Below are positions 53,820 to 63,183 of a stretch of DNA of 64,000 nucleotides, piece after piece. Under the pieces are notes generated by a model, which worked only from the letters and a program-made list of their open reading frames with translations, had not been told where the DNA came from and made no database searches. Source of the stretch: Blautia luti (GTDB taxonomy: Bacteria; Bacillota; Clostridia; Lachnospirales; Lachnospiraceae). Position 1 is the stretch's first letter. Each line of letters begins with the position of its first letter. The stretch is taken from the NCBI RefSeq assembly GCF_033096465.1, contig NZ_AP028156.1, forward strand, positions 3,552,501 to 3,616,500, read 5' to 3'. The translations under genes and the position numbers were made by a program.

Positions 53820-53896
53820 GGCGAAAATTCCTCTTTTCGCCATTTCCTCAATATAGTAGTTAAGGGGTCCAAAAACATAAATTGCCTTTGGGCCCC
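53820..53896 (-). other. Two stem-loops between permease and GH32 genes
   Basis: GGCGAAAA/TTTTCGCC (53820-53841) and GGGGTCCAAA/TTTGGGCCCC (53864-53896) fold in the 112-base gap. They may protect or attenuate the message between transporter and enzyme genes. Confidence 0.5.
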
Positions 53897-53911
53897 ATGT
53901 AACTTTATTTA

Positions 53912-54772
53912 TCAGCCTTTTACAGCTCCGGAAGTAACACCTTCCACAATATATCTCTGCAGGAACAGATATAATATCAGGATTGGAAGCATAGCCAAAA
54001 GGAGGGCAGCCATTACCAGTCCCAGGTCTGTAGAATATGTACCATAGAATGCCTGTGTGGCGATCGGAAGTGTATACAGCTCTTTACGTGCAAGCACAAG
54101 ACTTGGAAGAAGGTAGTCATTCCAGAATGCCATGGCATCAATAATTGCTACAGTTGCGATGGTTGGTTTCAGAAGCGGAAATACGATTTTCCAGTATGTC
54201 TGCCATCTGTTGCATCCATCAATATATGCGGCTTCTTCCAGTTCCATCGGAATGCTGGTATGAATCGCTCCGTGGAACATGAAAGTTGCCATAGAAAGAG
54301 AGAATCCAACATGCATGAAGATCAGTGTCACACGGCTGTTAAGGATACCAAGGATACCGCCATAGAGAGATACCAGCGGGATCATCAGAACCTGGAAAGG
54401 AATCACCATGGAAGCGATCATTGCAGAGAACAGCAGTGCGCATACTTTCCAGTTATTACGTACGATTACGAAGGCAGTCATTGCTGCAAGCACGATCGTC
54501 AAAATTGTGGAGGTAGTTGTGATGATCAGTGAGTTCGTAAAGGAAGTCGCGAAGTTCATTTTCTTCATTGCATCTGTGAAGTTGGTAAGGATAAATCCAT
54601 GAGATCCAACCAGTGCCAGCGGATCTGCTGTAATGTCACCTTTGGTCTTAAAGGCATTGATAATAACCATGATAAACGGGAAGATAAACGCCAGGAATAA
54701 GATGACCAACACTGCTATTGTAATAAAATGGCTTATTTTCTTTTTCTGAGCTGCTTTTTTATTTTCATCCAT
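53912..54772 (-). CDS. Sugar ABC transporter permease (MalG-like)
   Basis: A 286-residue inner-membrane permease with six helices and the EAA loop (EAAYIDGCNRWQTYWKIVFP) that contacts the ATPase. CUT1 family. Its start codon overlaps the stop of the partner permease by one base. The ATPase gene is absent, so a shared MsmX-type ATPase elsewhere must energise it. Confidence 0.93.
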   Translation of the reverse strand: MDENKKAAQKKKISHFITIAVLVILFLAFIFPFIMVIINAFKTKGDITADPLALVGSHGFILTNFTDAMKKMNFATSFTNSLIITTTSTILTIVLAAMTAFVIVRNNWKVCALLFSAMIASMVIPFQVLMIPLVSLYGGILGILNSRVTLIFMHVGFSLSMATFMFHGAIHTSIPMELEEAAYIDGCNRWQTYWKIVFPLLKPTIATVAIIDAMAFWNDYLLPSLVLARKELYTLPIATQAFYGTYSTDLGLVMAALLLAMLPILILYLFLQRYIVEGVTSGAVKG

Positions 54773-55653
54773 TATGCTGCCACCTCTCCTTTCTTACCAA
54801 TATAAACCTGAGTAACACCTACGATCGCGCAGACAATGAACAGAACAAGGGCTTCTGCCTGTCCAACACCGTAGTTCTTATAAGAGAATGCCTGATTGTA
54901 TACGTGCATGGCTGCCATTACGGAGGAGTTGAACGGCTCGCCCTTTGTTAAGGAAAGGTTCACATCGTATACCATGAAGCATCTTGTGATTGTAAGGAAC
55001 AGACACTGTACGAAAGAAGATCTCATAAGCGGGATCGTTACGTTGATCGTTGCCTGAGTCTTTGTACATCCATCAATCTGTGCAGCTTCCATAAGGCTCT
55101 TGGATACGCTCATGAATCCGGCTACATAGATCAGCATCATGTATCCGGCGTACTGCCATACAGATACGATGATCAGGCAGGCCATTGCACCATTGGTGGT
55201 TGCCAGCCAGGAAGTTGAAAGTGCTCCGATAGATAAAGATTTGCCAAGTGCTACGAAAGCACGGTTAAATACGAATTTCCATACATAACCAAGTACAATA
55301 CCACCGATCAGGTTCGGAATGAAGAAACCTGCACGGAAGAAGTTCTGGCCTTTGATACCGCTGGTCAGAAGGTATGCCAGGAAAAATGCTACTATGTTTA
55401 CCAGGATTACGGCGATAACTGAGTATATAAATGTACGGCCAAGTGCCTGCCAGTATGCTGTATCCTGAAATGTAGATATATAGTTTGCAAGCCCTACGAA
55501 AGGCTTTTCTTTTGAAACACCGTCCCAGCTTGTGAATGTGAGATACAATCCATAAATAAATGGAACGATCACTACTGCACAAAACAGAACTGTGGAAACG
55601 CCGGCGAACATCAAGTACTGTTTTACTTTATACTTCATCGTGTTTCTTTCCAT
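54772..55653 (-). CDS. Sugar ABC transporter permease (MalF-like)
   Basis: A 293-residue CUT1 permease with six helices and an EAA loop (EAAQIDGCTKTQATINVTIP). It pairs with the MalG-like protein encoded immediately downstream. Imports the sugar bound by the solute-binding protein encoded upstream, across a gap containing a strong hairpin. Confidence 0.93.
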   Translation of the reverse strand: MERNTMKYKVKQYLMFAGVSTVLFCAVVIVPFIYGLYLTFTSWDGVSKEKPFVGLANYISTFQDTAYWQALGRTFIYSVIAVILVNIVAFFLAYLLTSGIKGQNFFRAGFFIPNLIGGIVLGYVWKFVFNRAFVALGKSLSIGALSTSWLATTNGAMACLIIVSVWQYAGYMMLIYVAGFMSVSKSLMEAAQIDGCTKTQATINVTIPLMRSSFVQCLFLTITRCFMVYDVNLSLTKGEPFNSSVMAAMHVYNQAFSYKNYGVGQAEALVLFIVCAIVGVTQVYIGKKGEVAA

Positions 55654-55706
55654 ATTAACGATCCCCTTTCCCTTTTATTATCCCCGTTTCTCCCTTTTAA
55701 GGGAAA

Positions 55707-55742
55707 GAGGCTGCACGCCGCATGACACTGGCGTGCAGCCTC
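55707..55742 (-). other. Strong hairpin between binding-protein and permease genes
   Basis: A perfect 13-bp stem GAGGCTGCACGCC/GGCGTGCAGCCTC around a 10-base loop lies between the binding-protein stop and the permease start. Such hairpins commonly lower permease expression relative to the binding protein by partial termination or 3' end protection. Confidence 0.75.
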
Positions 55743-55771
55743 CCGGGGTGGCATATGCCTTTTATTTAATG

Positions 55772-57034
55772 TTAGTGCTCTACAGGAGCTGTATTTTTCC
55801 AGTAATCTTCAATCTCAGATGCGAATTCTGCACGGTCGATCTGTCCTGCAAGGTATTTCTGGCAGATAGCACCACACACGGAAATGCTGTCATCTGGCAT
55901 GTAGTTATAGTTACCGATCAACTGGCCGGCATCTGCATATTCTTTTACAGATTTTCCAAGCGGATCAGCTACTTCCAGTTTATTATTGGAGAATGCCGGG
56001 ATCAGTGCACAGTCATTTACGATGAAGGACTGTCCTTCTTCAGAATCAGCAAGCCATGTAAGGAAGTCTTTTGCTGCCTGGCGCTGTTCATCGCTTGTTG
56101 CATCAGAGGAGTCGATCATGAAGAATTTGGAACCGCCGCCTACAAGTTTCTCGTTGGAACCGTCATCTGTGTTCTGTGGTATAGGCATCATACCCATGTT
56201 TTCGGAGTAGTCATATGCATTAAGCACTGACCAGTCCCAGTTACCGCCGAACATGAATGCGATCTGTCCTTCTGCAAGCATCATTTCTGTTGTCTCACGC
56301 TCTGCAGCGATTGCAGAATCTTTTGCGTAGTTGTTCTCCATCATTACATCGAAGAAGTCCATAAGGGAATTGAATTTCTCGTTGTTGATCAGGTCTGCTT
56401 TTCCTTCGTGAAGTTCGCTGATGAATTCTTCTACATCTGGCTGTTCTTCATATACCTGTGTAAGGAAGTGAGCCTCCAGTGACCAGTCTTCTTTCATGAT
56501 TCCGGTAGGTGTTTCCATTCCTCCTTTTTTCAGAGTTTCAAGGAGTTCTTTAAATGCATCTAATGTTTTGTAATCTTCCGGATTAAATTTCTCACCAGTG
56601 ATAGCTTCAATGGCATCTGCATTGTAGATAAGTCCACGAGCCTCTACACATGTCGGAAAACCATTGATCTGGTCATCAATTCCAATTGCATAATCTGTTT
56701 CTTTTACCCAGTCCTGATCACTTAAGTCGATCGCGTGATCTTTCGCGAGGGAGTAGATATCTTTCGCATCTACCATGGCCAGTGTGTATGGGTCGTTTGC
56801 AGAATATTTGGTAGCCAGGTGAGCTGCTACTGTATCACTGGAATAGTAAACTTCTACGCCAACACCTGTTTCTTCAGAATATTCAGCAGCTTTTTCTTCG
56901 AATTGGCTCTGAACTTCCATCTTGGAGTTGAAGATTGTGATGTTTACGTCATCCGCCGCCATAGCCGGTACGGATACAGTTGCCATTGTTGCTGCAGTTG
57001 CCATTGCAAGTGCCATTGAAATACGTTTTTTCAT
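55772..57034 (-). CDS. Sugar ABC transporter substrate-binding protein
   Basis: A 420-residue extracellular binding protein of the CUT1 type (MalE fold; NITIFNSK, GGNWDWSVLNAY, ADSEEGQ). AGGAGG precedes the start. The signal peptide ends VPAMA-ADD with no cysteine, so it is cut by signal peptidase I and not lipid-anchored, unusual for a Gram-positive binding protein. First gene of the sucrose operon, behind a LacI-type operator. The ligand is inferred to be sucrose or isomalto-type oligosaccharides from the downstream enzymes. Confidence 0.92.
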   Translation of the reverse strand: MKKRISMALAMATAATMATVSVPAMAADDVNITIFNSKMEVQSQFEEKAAEYSEETGVGVEVYYSSDTVAAHLATKYSANDPYTLAMVDAKDIYSLAKDHAIDLSDQDWVKETDYAIGIDDQINGFPTCVEARGLIYNADAIEAITGEKFNPEDYKTLDAFKELLETLKKGGMETPTGIMKEDWSLEAHFLTQVYEEQPDVEEFISELHEGKADLINNEKFNSLMDFFDVMMENNYAKDSAIAAERETTEMMLAEGQIAFMFGGNWDWSVLNAYDYSENMGMMPIPQNTDDGSNEKLVGGGSKFFMIDSSDATSDEQRQAAKDFLTWLADSEEGQSFIVNDCALIPAFSNNKLEVADPLGKSVKEYADAGQLIGNYNYMPDDSISVCGAICQKYLAGQIDRAEFASEIEDYWKNTAPVEH

Positions 57035-57099
57035 TTTCTTTTTTCCTCCTGCTTTTTTAGCTTGTCTTTACGTCCCCGACGTATTTTCTTGATAGTGTT

Positions 57100-57140
57100 A
57101 TTCTATCATTATGGTTTATATATGTCAATCGGTTATCATA
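57100..57140 (-). promoter_or_regulatory. Sucrose operon promoter with LacI-type operator
   Basis: On the minus strand TTGACA (57123-57128) and TAGAAT (57100-57105) are 17 bases apart. TATGTCAATCGGTTATCATA (57121-57140, plus strand) overlaps the -35, has the central CG of LacI-family operators and matches the site before the lacI gene. The surrounding 57141-57413 gap is AT-rich with nothing else visible. Confidence 0.8.
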
Positions 57141-57413
57141 TATTTTTTGCGTTCCGAAGACATTTTGTTATAATAGCACTATTTTTATCGTCTGTTTTTG
57201 TGCATTTTTACATTCAGTTTTTGTTTTTTCACTGGATTATCACATATTTGAGTTGGTTTTCTATAAAACTTCGCTTATTTTTATATCAACCGCATGTTAT
57301 ATTCATTTCAAATACATCCCACATTTCTGAATGACCGATTATGATATTATCCTGTCTGCTTGAAGGGATGCAAAGCACTTCGGTGGTATCATTGGAGTTT
57401 CATTTTATGCAAT

Positions 57414-57444
57414 AAAAAAGCAGGTATCTTTCTCGATACCTGCC
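57414..57444 (-). terminator. Terminator after the lacI-type gene
   Basis: On the minus strand GCAGGTATC-GAGAAA-GATACCTGC is followed by six T residues. Confidence 0.92.
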
Positions 57445-57492
57445 GATTATTTATTATATTATGTCCAACGGATATTCACAATGCATAGCTTA

Positions 57493-58479
57493 TCAGGTTG
57501 TTCCACGTTCCACCAGCGTAACCGGAAATACTGTCTTGGTTGGAACTACCTTACCTGCGTCGATCTGTACGATTGCCGAGATCGCCTGCTCCGCCATCTG
57601 TTCTACGGGCTGATGAATGGTAGTCAGTCCGGGACTGGTAAACTGTGCAATGTTCACATCATCGAATCCTACGATCTTCAGTCTGCCCGGGACTTCGATA
57701 TTCAGATCATAACAGGCCTGCAGTACATAGGCACCGATCACATCTGAGCTGGCGAAAACACCATCCACATCTGGATGCTCGATCAGTTTCTCCCTGACAA
57801 ATTCGTAATATTCCATAGAATCAAACATCTGCTTCTCTGTCACGATGACAACATTCTCTGTCTTCGTCTTCGCACAGATGTCACGAAACGCCACTTCACG
57901 GAAATCTGCCGGCATATGGACGTCTTCACCTGCACTCATTCCGCCGATATACATCAGTTTATGACATTCTTTATCAATCAGATGCTGAGTTGCCATTGTT
58001 CCACCCTGATAGTTATCACATTCTACACTCGAAGTACCTTCATCCATAGATCGTTCCAGTGTGATCAGGGGGAAATCCAGTCCTCTGAACTTCTCAGTTT
58101 CGAAGCTTCCGCTACAAAGCACTACGCCGGCCACTCTGCCGCTTTTACACATCTCGATACACTGTTCTTCCCGTTTTTCTTTATTTCTGGAAACAAACAG
58201 CATGATACGATATCCCTGTTTCGCAGCTTCCCGTTCCAGTCTGCTCAGAACTTTGGCGAAATAAGGATGTTCAATTTGTGGCAGAATCACACCGATGATA
58301 TTATTCTTCTGCTTCGACAGGGATCTGGCCATCTCGTTCGGCTGATAATCCAGTTCTTTCATTACCCGATATACTTTTTCCCGTGTCTTATCGCTGATAT
58401 ATCCTCTATTATTCAAAACTCTGGAAACAGTCCCTACTGTCAGTCCCGATGCCTTTGCCACATCCTTGAGTGTTGCCAT
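57493..58479 (-). CDS. LacI-family transcriptional regulator of the sucrose operon
   Basis: A 328-residue repressor. N-terminal helix-turn-helix and hinge (residues ~2-57: TLKDVAKASGLTVGTVSRVL) and a periplasmic-binding-protein-like effector domain (~60-325, GVILPQIEHPYFAKVL). AAGGAGAT precedes the ATG. It lies upstream of the operon and carries a matching operator over its own promoter, so autoregulation and sugar-induced release are expected. Confidence 0.93.
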   Translation of the reverse strand: MATLKDVAKASGLTVGTVSRVLNNRGYISDKTREKVYRVMKELDYQPNEMARSLSKQKNNIIGVILPQIEHPYFAKVLSRLEREAAKQGYRIMLFVSRNKEKREEQCIEMCKSGRVAGVVLCSGSFETEKFRGLDFPLITLERSMDEGTSSVECDNYQGGTMATQHLIDKECHKLMYIGGMSAGEDVHMPADFREVAFRDICAKTKTENVVIVTEKQMFDSMEYYEFVREKLIEHPDVDGVFASSDVIGAYVLQACYDLNIEVPGRLKIVGFDDVNIAQFTSPGLTTIHQPVEQMAEQAISAIVQIDAGKVVPTKTVFPVTLVERGTT

Positions 58480-58573
58480 ATGTGTATCTCCTTCGTTGCT
58501 CTTTACTGCATGATTACTGTATTCATGATATCCGGTGATCCGGCTTATTCACTATGTTTCATAATTCAATTTT

Positions 58574-58615
58574 ATTCTATCACCCGTAAATGCAGTATGT
58601 CAACCGATAACTATG
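58574..58615 (-). promoter_or_regulatory. Promoter and operator of the lacI-type gene
   Basis: On the minus strand TTGACA (58598-58603) and TAGAAT (58574-58579) are 18 bases apart. TATGTCAACCGATAACTATG (58596-58615, plus strand) resembles the operator at 57121-57140: TATGTCAA-y-CG-r-T is shared. Confidence 0.75.
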
Positions 58616-58739
58616 TTGTATTTTCCGTCCCTAAAATGAAATTTTAAATTCCACTGTCCGCATCCCCAACACGTTCTAATCCAATTGCACAAAAAGAAAA
58701 GCTCAATCTCCGGGAAAGCTCTTTCAGCAATCGGTCTTA

Positions 58740-58797
58740 TCAGCCCTCAATAGCTATTGTTCTCTTTTTGTTCTCTTTTTGTTCTCTTTTTGTTCTC
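58740..58797 (-). pseudogene. Remnant of an hsp20 gene end joined to 11-bp tandem repeats
   Basis: Read on the minus strand, the last codons give NKKRTIAIEG and a stop, matching the QKKTIAIEG end of the Hsp20 genes at 37 kb; about 30 of 35 bases agree. Three perfect copies of TTTTTGTTCTC (58765-58797) follow. This stretch also resembles the region upstream of the hsp20 operon near 37741-37765. Probably the scar of a lost third hsp20 copy. Nothing else is seen in 58616-58866. Confidence 0.55.
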
Positions 58798-58866
58798 CTT
58801 TCCTCAACAAAGCATCACGTTTTATGAGCCTTTATTCATAATATTTTCACGTTTTTACACATTCAA

Positions 58867-58905
58867 AAAAAGACGCAACCCACATTTCTGTGACTTACGC
58901 CTTTC
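58867..58905 (-). terminator. Terminator after the hybrid kinase gene
   Basis: On the minus strand GGCGTAAGTCACA pairs (with G-T pairs) with TGTGGGTTGCGTC around GAAA and is followed by seven T residues. Confidence 0.8.
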
Positions 58906-58984
58906 TCTACTCATATTTTCGTCATCCAGACTTTGAACTCTGATTCTGATAATTTACTGATAGCAACATATTTTGCAGATGACA

Positions 58985-61900
58985 TTACTTTCCACAGCAC
59001 TCCACAATAGTTTTCTCCACATCTTCTATCTGAAATGGTTTTGCCAGGTGTGCGGTCATGCCGGCTGCGAGACATCTTTTTGCATCTTCCTCAAATGCGT
59101 TTGCAGTCATTGCAATGATCGGAATTGTTTTTGCATCTGCCCTGTCCATGGCACGTATGGCTTTTGTTGCTGCAATGCCATCCATAACAGGCATCATGAC
59201 ATCCATCAATATGGCATCAAAGGTTCCCGGAGGATTACTTTCGAAGTGCTCCACCGCCTGTCTGCCGTTTTTTGCAACTGTAACCTTCGCACCGTCATCT
59301 GTCAGCAGCATTTCTATGATTTCTGCATTAAGCTCATTATCCTCGACTGCCAGCAGATGCAGTCCACGAATATCATATTTTTCTGCAATTTCCTCATCCT
59401 TTTTCTGTTTCTGGGCAATCTCAAAGGGAATGGTAATGACAAACACAGATCCAACTCCCACCTGACTTGTCACCTCAATACTTCCATTCATCTGCTCAAT
59501 CAATCCCTTGGCGATCGCCATTCCCAGACCGGTTCCCTGATAAACACTACGGGCATCTGTTTTTTCCTGTGAGAACGGATCAAAAATGCGACTCAGGAAC
59601 TCCGGACTCATCCCTATACCTGTATCAGAAATCGTCCACCTGTATGTACAGATTCCATCATGTATATCTGCCGCCTCCATTACCGTAGTAATCTTTCCTC
59701 CCGGCCGGTTATACTTAATACAGTTTCCATAGATATTCAGAAAAATCTGGCGAAGATGCAGTGAGCTTCCATAGACATAAGGATAAGGAATATCCTCCTT
59801 ATTTTTCTCATAAATCCACTTAATATCCTCATCTGCTGCCTTGTGAGTGATAATGCTTTCAATCTCATAGACCAGATCTTTGAGACAGATATATTCATGA
59901 GTCAGAACAATATGACCTTCCTCTATTTTACTCATCTGCAGAACATCATTGATAAGGGAAAGCAAATAATCCGTTGCTATCTTCATCTTTTTGTGATTTT
60001 CCCGTATCAGTGCTTTATCCTCAAAATGAGTCTCATCAATCTTTAACAGACCAATAATACCATTCAAAGGTGTCCTGATATCATGGCTCATGCGGCTGAG
60101 GAAATTCGTTTTTGCCCTGCTCTCGGCACGCATCTCATTAAATGCAGCCTGAAGGCGCGCCTGTTCCTGCTCATCCCGTTCATGTCTCTGTGTGGTATCC
60201 TGCAACAGAATGATCGCATAAATCATGGGCACCTCAGCAAGAATTTCTGTATCAAACACCACCATCCTGGTCATCAGAACTGTTTTCTGTACCCAGCGGA
60301 TACTTCCATCGTCTTCGCGGGCACAATACTCCACAGACATATTTGTTTCTCCGTTCTCAAACCTCTTACGAAGCTTTTCACAATTATCTGTCATACAGTA
60401 ACCGGCAATTGTTTCCTGGGTGATTTTTTTCTCATATTCCCAGCAATAATCCCGATAAGAACATGGAAGCGGGTAGTCCATAAAAAGTTCCCGGCTCTTC
60501 TGTTCTTTTCCATTCAGTACAATCCTTCTTTCCAGAGCATCCTTTGTCAGATTTACTGTATAGATCACATCTGACAATTCCAGAAGCGCATCCACATAGC
60601 TGTCATTTTCCAGGATCGACTGTTTCAGTTGTTCATAATAGAGCTGAAGCTGCTCTTTTGCACCTGTCTGACCTTCAGAAGTCTTTCGGATGGTTTCAAA
60701 TGCCAGAAGAAAATGATGCAGCTTTTTGTCCTCATCCCAGTCCACCGGAATCAGTGTCAAGCGGTTATATGCCCCCTGTTTTCCGATATTATACTCATAT
60801 TCCAGAACATCTTTCTTCGTATGCATCTTCTTTTGAAGTTCCGAAATCTGCAGTCCTTCGCGGATATCTGCCTGACTGGATTTTTCAACCTGTTCCTCTA
60901 TGATCTGTTCCACTGCTCCGGAATATGCACCATCAGAGGCCAGGAAAAAATTTTCACTGGAACGGATTGCCCGATAAGTATCCATCCTGGCATCACAGTA
61001 CAGACAATCCGAGAAATTACTGCCATGCTGATTAAGCAGCTTTAACAGCTGATATCCCTGATGCTTTTCTGCAGCAGCTTCTTCCCATTTCACATGATTT
61101 TTATTAATATACATGTTCTTGTCTGCGCAATTAAACAGCTCTCTCATTGTACTTCCGGGAAAATCGCCGGCCAATGCAAAGCCTACCGCATAGCTCAGAG
61201 GAGTATCCGGATACACTCTGGATTCCTCTGTCATATCCCTGCGCACCTTTTCAAGGCACTGTGTAAGCTGTTCCCTGTCCAGTCCATGGGTAACTGCAAG
61301 AAATTCATCTCCACCTGCTCTTCCCACAAACTGCTCTGCTGGCATGGAAGCCCGCAGGCAGATGGCAAATCTACGAATATAGGCATCACCGGCTTCATGA
61401 CCTCTGCTGTCATTAATACGCCGGAGATTATTAAGATCAAAACTGCAGACACCGGTATCTGCATCCGGTTCTTCCTCACTCAGTAATTCTTCACATTTAT
61501 TTTTGTTCGGAAGTCCCGTCGCATCATCCAGATATACCTTTCGCTGCAGTAAACGATTCATTGCAGCATATTGTATTGCTTTGATGAATTCATATCCGAT
61601 CAACAGCATCAGCACAACAATATCTGCTGTGATATATTTCTCAAGCAATGATAAGGATGTGGCTTTTTTCTGCGAATATTTTTCAGCCAGGCCTGTTGCT
61701 TCATCGCAGATCACAAAAAACTCCTCACTTTCCGGAATAATATCTGTGTTTCTGGCTCCTTTGAACCTCACAAGATAAATTTTCTTATACAGGTCAGAGA
61801 ATTTATCATCCAGTTCCTGCATTTTATTCTGAAAATCAACATCATTGAGACGTACAAGATTTAATTCATCATTTCCATTTCGCAAACCGTCAATAAAAGT

Positions 61901-62131
61901 TCTTATATCATGGATCATCTCATTTTCCTGCTGCGTGGAAAGCTCCAGTTTTATGAGTCTCTGTGTCTCTCCCCTGACTAAACCGGTATAATTTACAATA
62001 CGGGCCGTTCCCTGAATATCTGAGACAATTCCCATCATTATGATAATAAGGATAGCCAGAATAACTGCCAGAACACCAATACTGACCTGAATAATACTGG
62101 ATTTCTTTTTCTTATTCTTCACTTCGGACAT
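58985..62131 (-). CDS. Hybrid sensor: GGDEF domain, histidine kinase and receiver in one protein
   Basis: A 1048-residue membrane protein. Order: helix (~13-32), extracellular helical sensor (~35-165), helix (~170-188), GGDEF domain with intact AGGDEF (273-277), a PAS-like region (~480-650), HisKA with phospho-accepting His683 (SHDIRTPLNGIIG), HATPase (DTGIGMSPEF, GTGLGMAI) and a C-terminal receiver with Asp977 (LMDVMMP). It could both make cyclic di-GMP and run a phosphorelay. No separate DNA-binding output is encoded nearby. GGGGGAGGG precedes the start. Confidence 0.92.
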   Translation of the reverse strand: MSEVKNKKKKSSIIQVSIGVLAVILAILIIIMMGIVSDIQGTARIVNYTGLVRGETQRLIKLELSTQQENEMIHDIRTFIDGLRNGNDELNLVRLNDVDFQNKMQELDDKFSDLYKKIYLVRFKGARNTDIIPESEEFFVICDEATGLAEKYSQKKATSLSLLEKYITADIVVLMLLIGYEFIKAIQYAAMNRLLQRKVYLDDATGLPNKNKCEELLSEEEPDADTGVCSFDLNNLRRINDSRGHEAGDAYIRRFAICLRASMPAEQFVGRAGGDEFLAVTHGLDREQLTQCLEKVRRDMTEESRVYPDTPLSYAVGFALAGDFPGSTMRELFNCADKNMYINKNHVKWEEAAAEKHQGYQLLKLLNQHGSNFSDCLYCDARMDTYRAIRSSENFFLASDGAYSGAVEQIIEEQVEKSSQADIREGLQISELQKKMHTKKDVLEYEYNIGKQGAYNRLTLIPVDWDEDKKLHHFLLAFETIRKTSEGQTGAKEQLQLYYEQLKQSILENDSYVDALLELSDVIYTVNLTKDALERRIVLNGKEQKSRELFMDYPLPCSYRDYCWEYEKKITQETIAGYCMTDNCEKLRKRFENGETNMSVEYCAREDDGSIRWVQKTVLMTRMVVFDTEILAEVPMIYAIILLQDTTQRHERDEQEQARLQAAFNEMRAESRAKTNFLSRMSHDIRTPLNGIIGLLKIDETHFEDKALIRENHKKMKIATDYLLSLINDVLQMSKIEEGHIVLTHEYICLKDLVYEIESIITHKAADEDIKWIYEKNKEDIPYPYVYGSSLHLRQIFLNIYGNCIKYNRPGGKITTVMEAADIHDGICTYRWTISDTGIGMSPEFLSRIFDPFSQEKTDARSVYQGTGLGMAIAKGLIEQMNGSIEVTSQVGVGSVFVITIPFEIAQKQKKDEEIAEKYDIRGLHLLAVEDNELNAEIIEMLLTDDGAKVTVAKNGRQAVEHFESNPPGTFDAILMDVMMPVMDGIAATKAIRAMDRADAKTIPIIAMTANAFEEDAKRCLAAGMTAHLAKPFQIEDVEKTIVECCGK

Positions 62132-62245
62132 GGCCCTCCCCCTTCTTGTTTTATTCTGGAAAAGTACTTTCTGTACTCTATCTATTTTACCGTACTTTTT
62201 TCATCATGCCTACTAAAATTTGAATGTATTTATTTATAAACAGGC

Positions 62246-62289
62246 AAAAACACCTGGCAGACTACTTTTTATAGTCTGTCAGGTGTTTT
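62246..62289. terminator. Bidirectional-looking terminator at the end of the 4Fe-4S gene
   Basis: AAACACCTGGCAGACTA pairs with TAGTCTGTCAGGTGTTT and T-runs flank it on both strands. It overlaps the last codons of the gene ending at 62269. Confidence 0.85.
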
Positions 62290-63183
62290 TCTAATTCCAC
62301 ACTGGATTGCATCTGTCGGACAGGCTTTGCGGCATCTGCCACAGCGGATACATTCCGGACTGTTGGAGTTTTCCACAGGGTCAACGATCATCTGACATGC
62401 TTTTGCACATTTTCCGCATTTTATACACTTATCCTTATCCACTCTGTATTTATACAGGGAAACGGGATTAAATACGGAATAAAGTGCTCCCAGAGGACAG
62501 ATATATTTGCAGAACGGACGGTAAATCAAAATGGAGAGAATGATCGTTATGATCAGGATCACATTCTTCCATATGTACAGCCAGCCCAGTGCACTGCGCA
62601 TGGATTTATTCAGAAGTACCAGCGGCAGTCCACCTTCCAGTGTTCCTGCCGGGCAGATCAGTTTGCAAAAATAGGGCGCCCCCTGTCCCATAATATCCAC
62701 AAGGAACAATGGAAGCAGGATCACAAATACTGCAAAAATCACATATTTCAGCTTACGAAGCAGCTTGTCGCCTTTGAATGTGCGGATTTTCTTAGGAAAT
62801 GGAATCTTATTCAGCAGATCCTGAATCAGTCCGAAGGGACAGAGAAAACCGCAAATCAGTCTTCCCACCATAGCTCCAATGAAGATAAGAAATCCCACCA
62901 CATAATAAGCCATCTTGAAATTCCAGCTCCCTATCACAGCCTGAAGAGAACCGATAGGACAGGCGCCAACAGCACCGGGGCAAGAATAGCAGTTCAGGCC
63001 CGGAACACAGGCATTTTTCAATTTGCCTGTGTAAATTTTGCCTGTGACAAAACCGGTAACATGACTGTTTGTAATGAATGCCCACAGTGCCTGGATTCCG
63101 TGACGGGGCCACTCATTGATCTTCATATTTTTTGTATTTTGTTTCTTATTACTTTTGTTATCGTTGTTCTTTTGATTACTCAT
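62269..63183 (-). CDS. 4Fe-4S membrane protein (NapH/CcoG-like)
   Basis: A 304-residue polytopic protein: about five helices between residues 20 and 240, a periplasmic-side cysteine group (CYSCPGAVGACPIG), inner CGFLCPFG and CKYICPLGA motifs, and two C-terminal ferredoxin clusters (CIKCGKCAKAC, CIRCGRCRKACP). This is the NapH-type arrangement that passes electrons across the membrane. It abuts the CD1871A-family gene and follows a TlpA thioredoxin gene, so it may supply reductant to an extracytoplasmic thiol system. Confidence 0.88.
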   Translation of the reverse strand: MSNQKNNDNKSNKKQNTKNMKINEWPRHGIQALWAFITNSHVTGFVTGKIYTGKLKNACVPGLNCYSCPGAVGACPIGSLQAVIGSWNFKMAYYVVGFLIFIGAMVGRLICGFLCPFGLIQDLLNKIPFPKKIRTFKGDKLLRKLKYVIFAVFVILLPLFLVDIMGQGAPYFCKLICPAGTLEGGLPLVLLNKSMRSALGWLYIWKNVILIITIILSILIYRPFCKYICPLGALYSVFNPVSLYKYRVDKDKCIKCGKCAKACQMIVDPVENSNSPECIRCGRCRKACPTDAIQCGIRKTPDRL

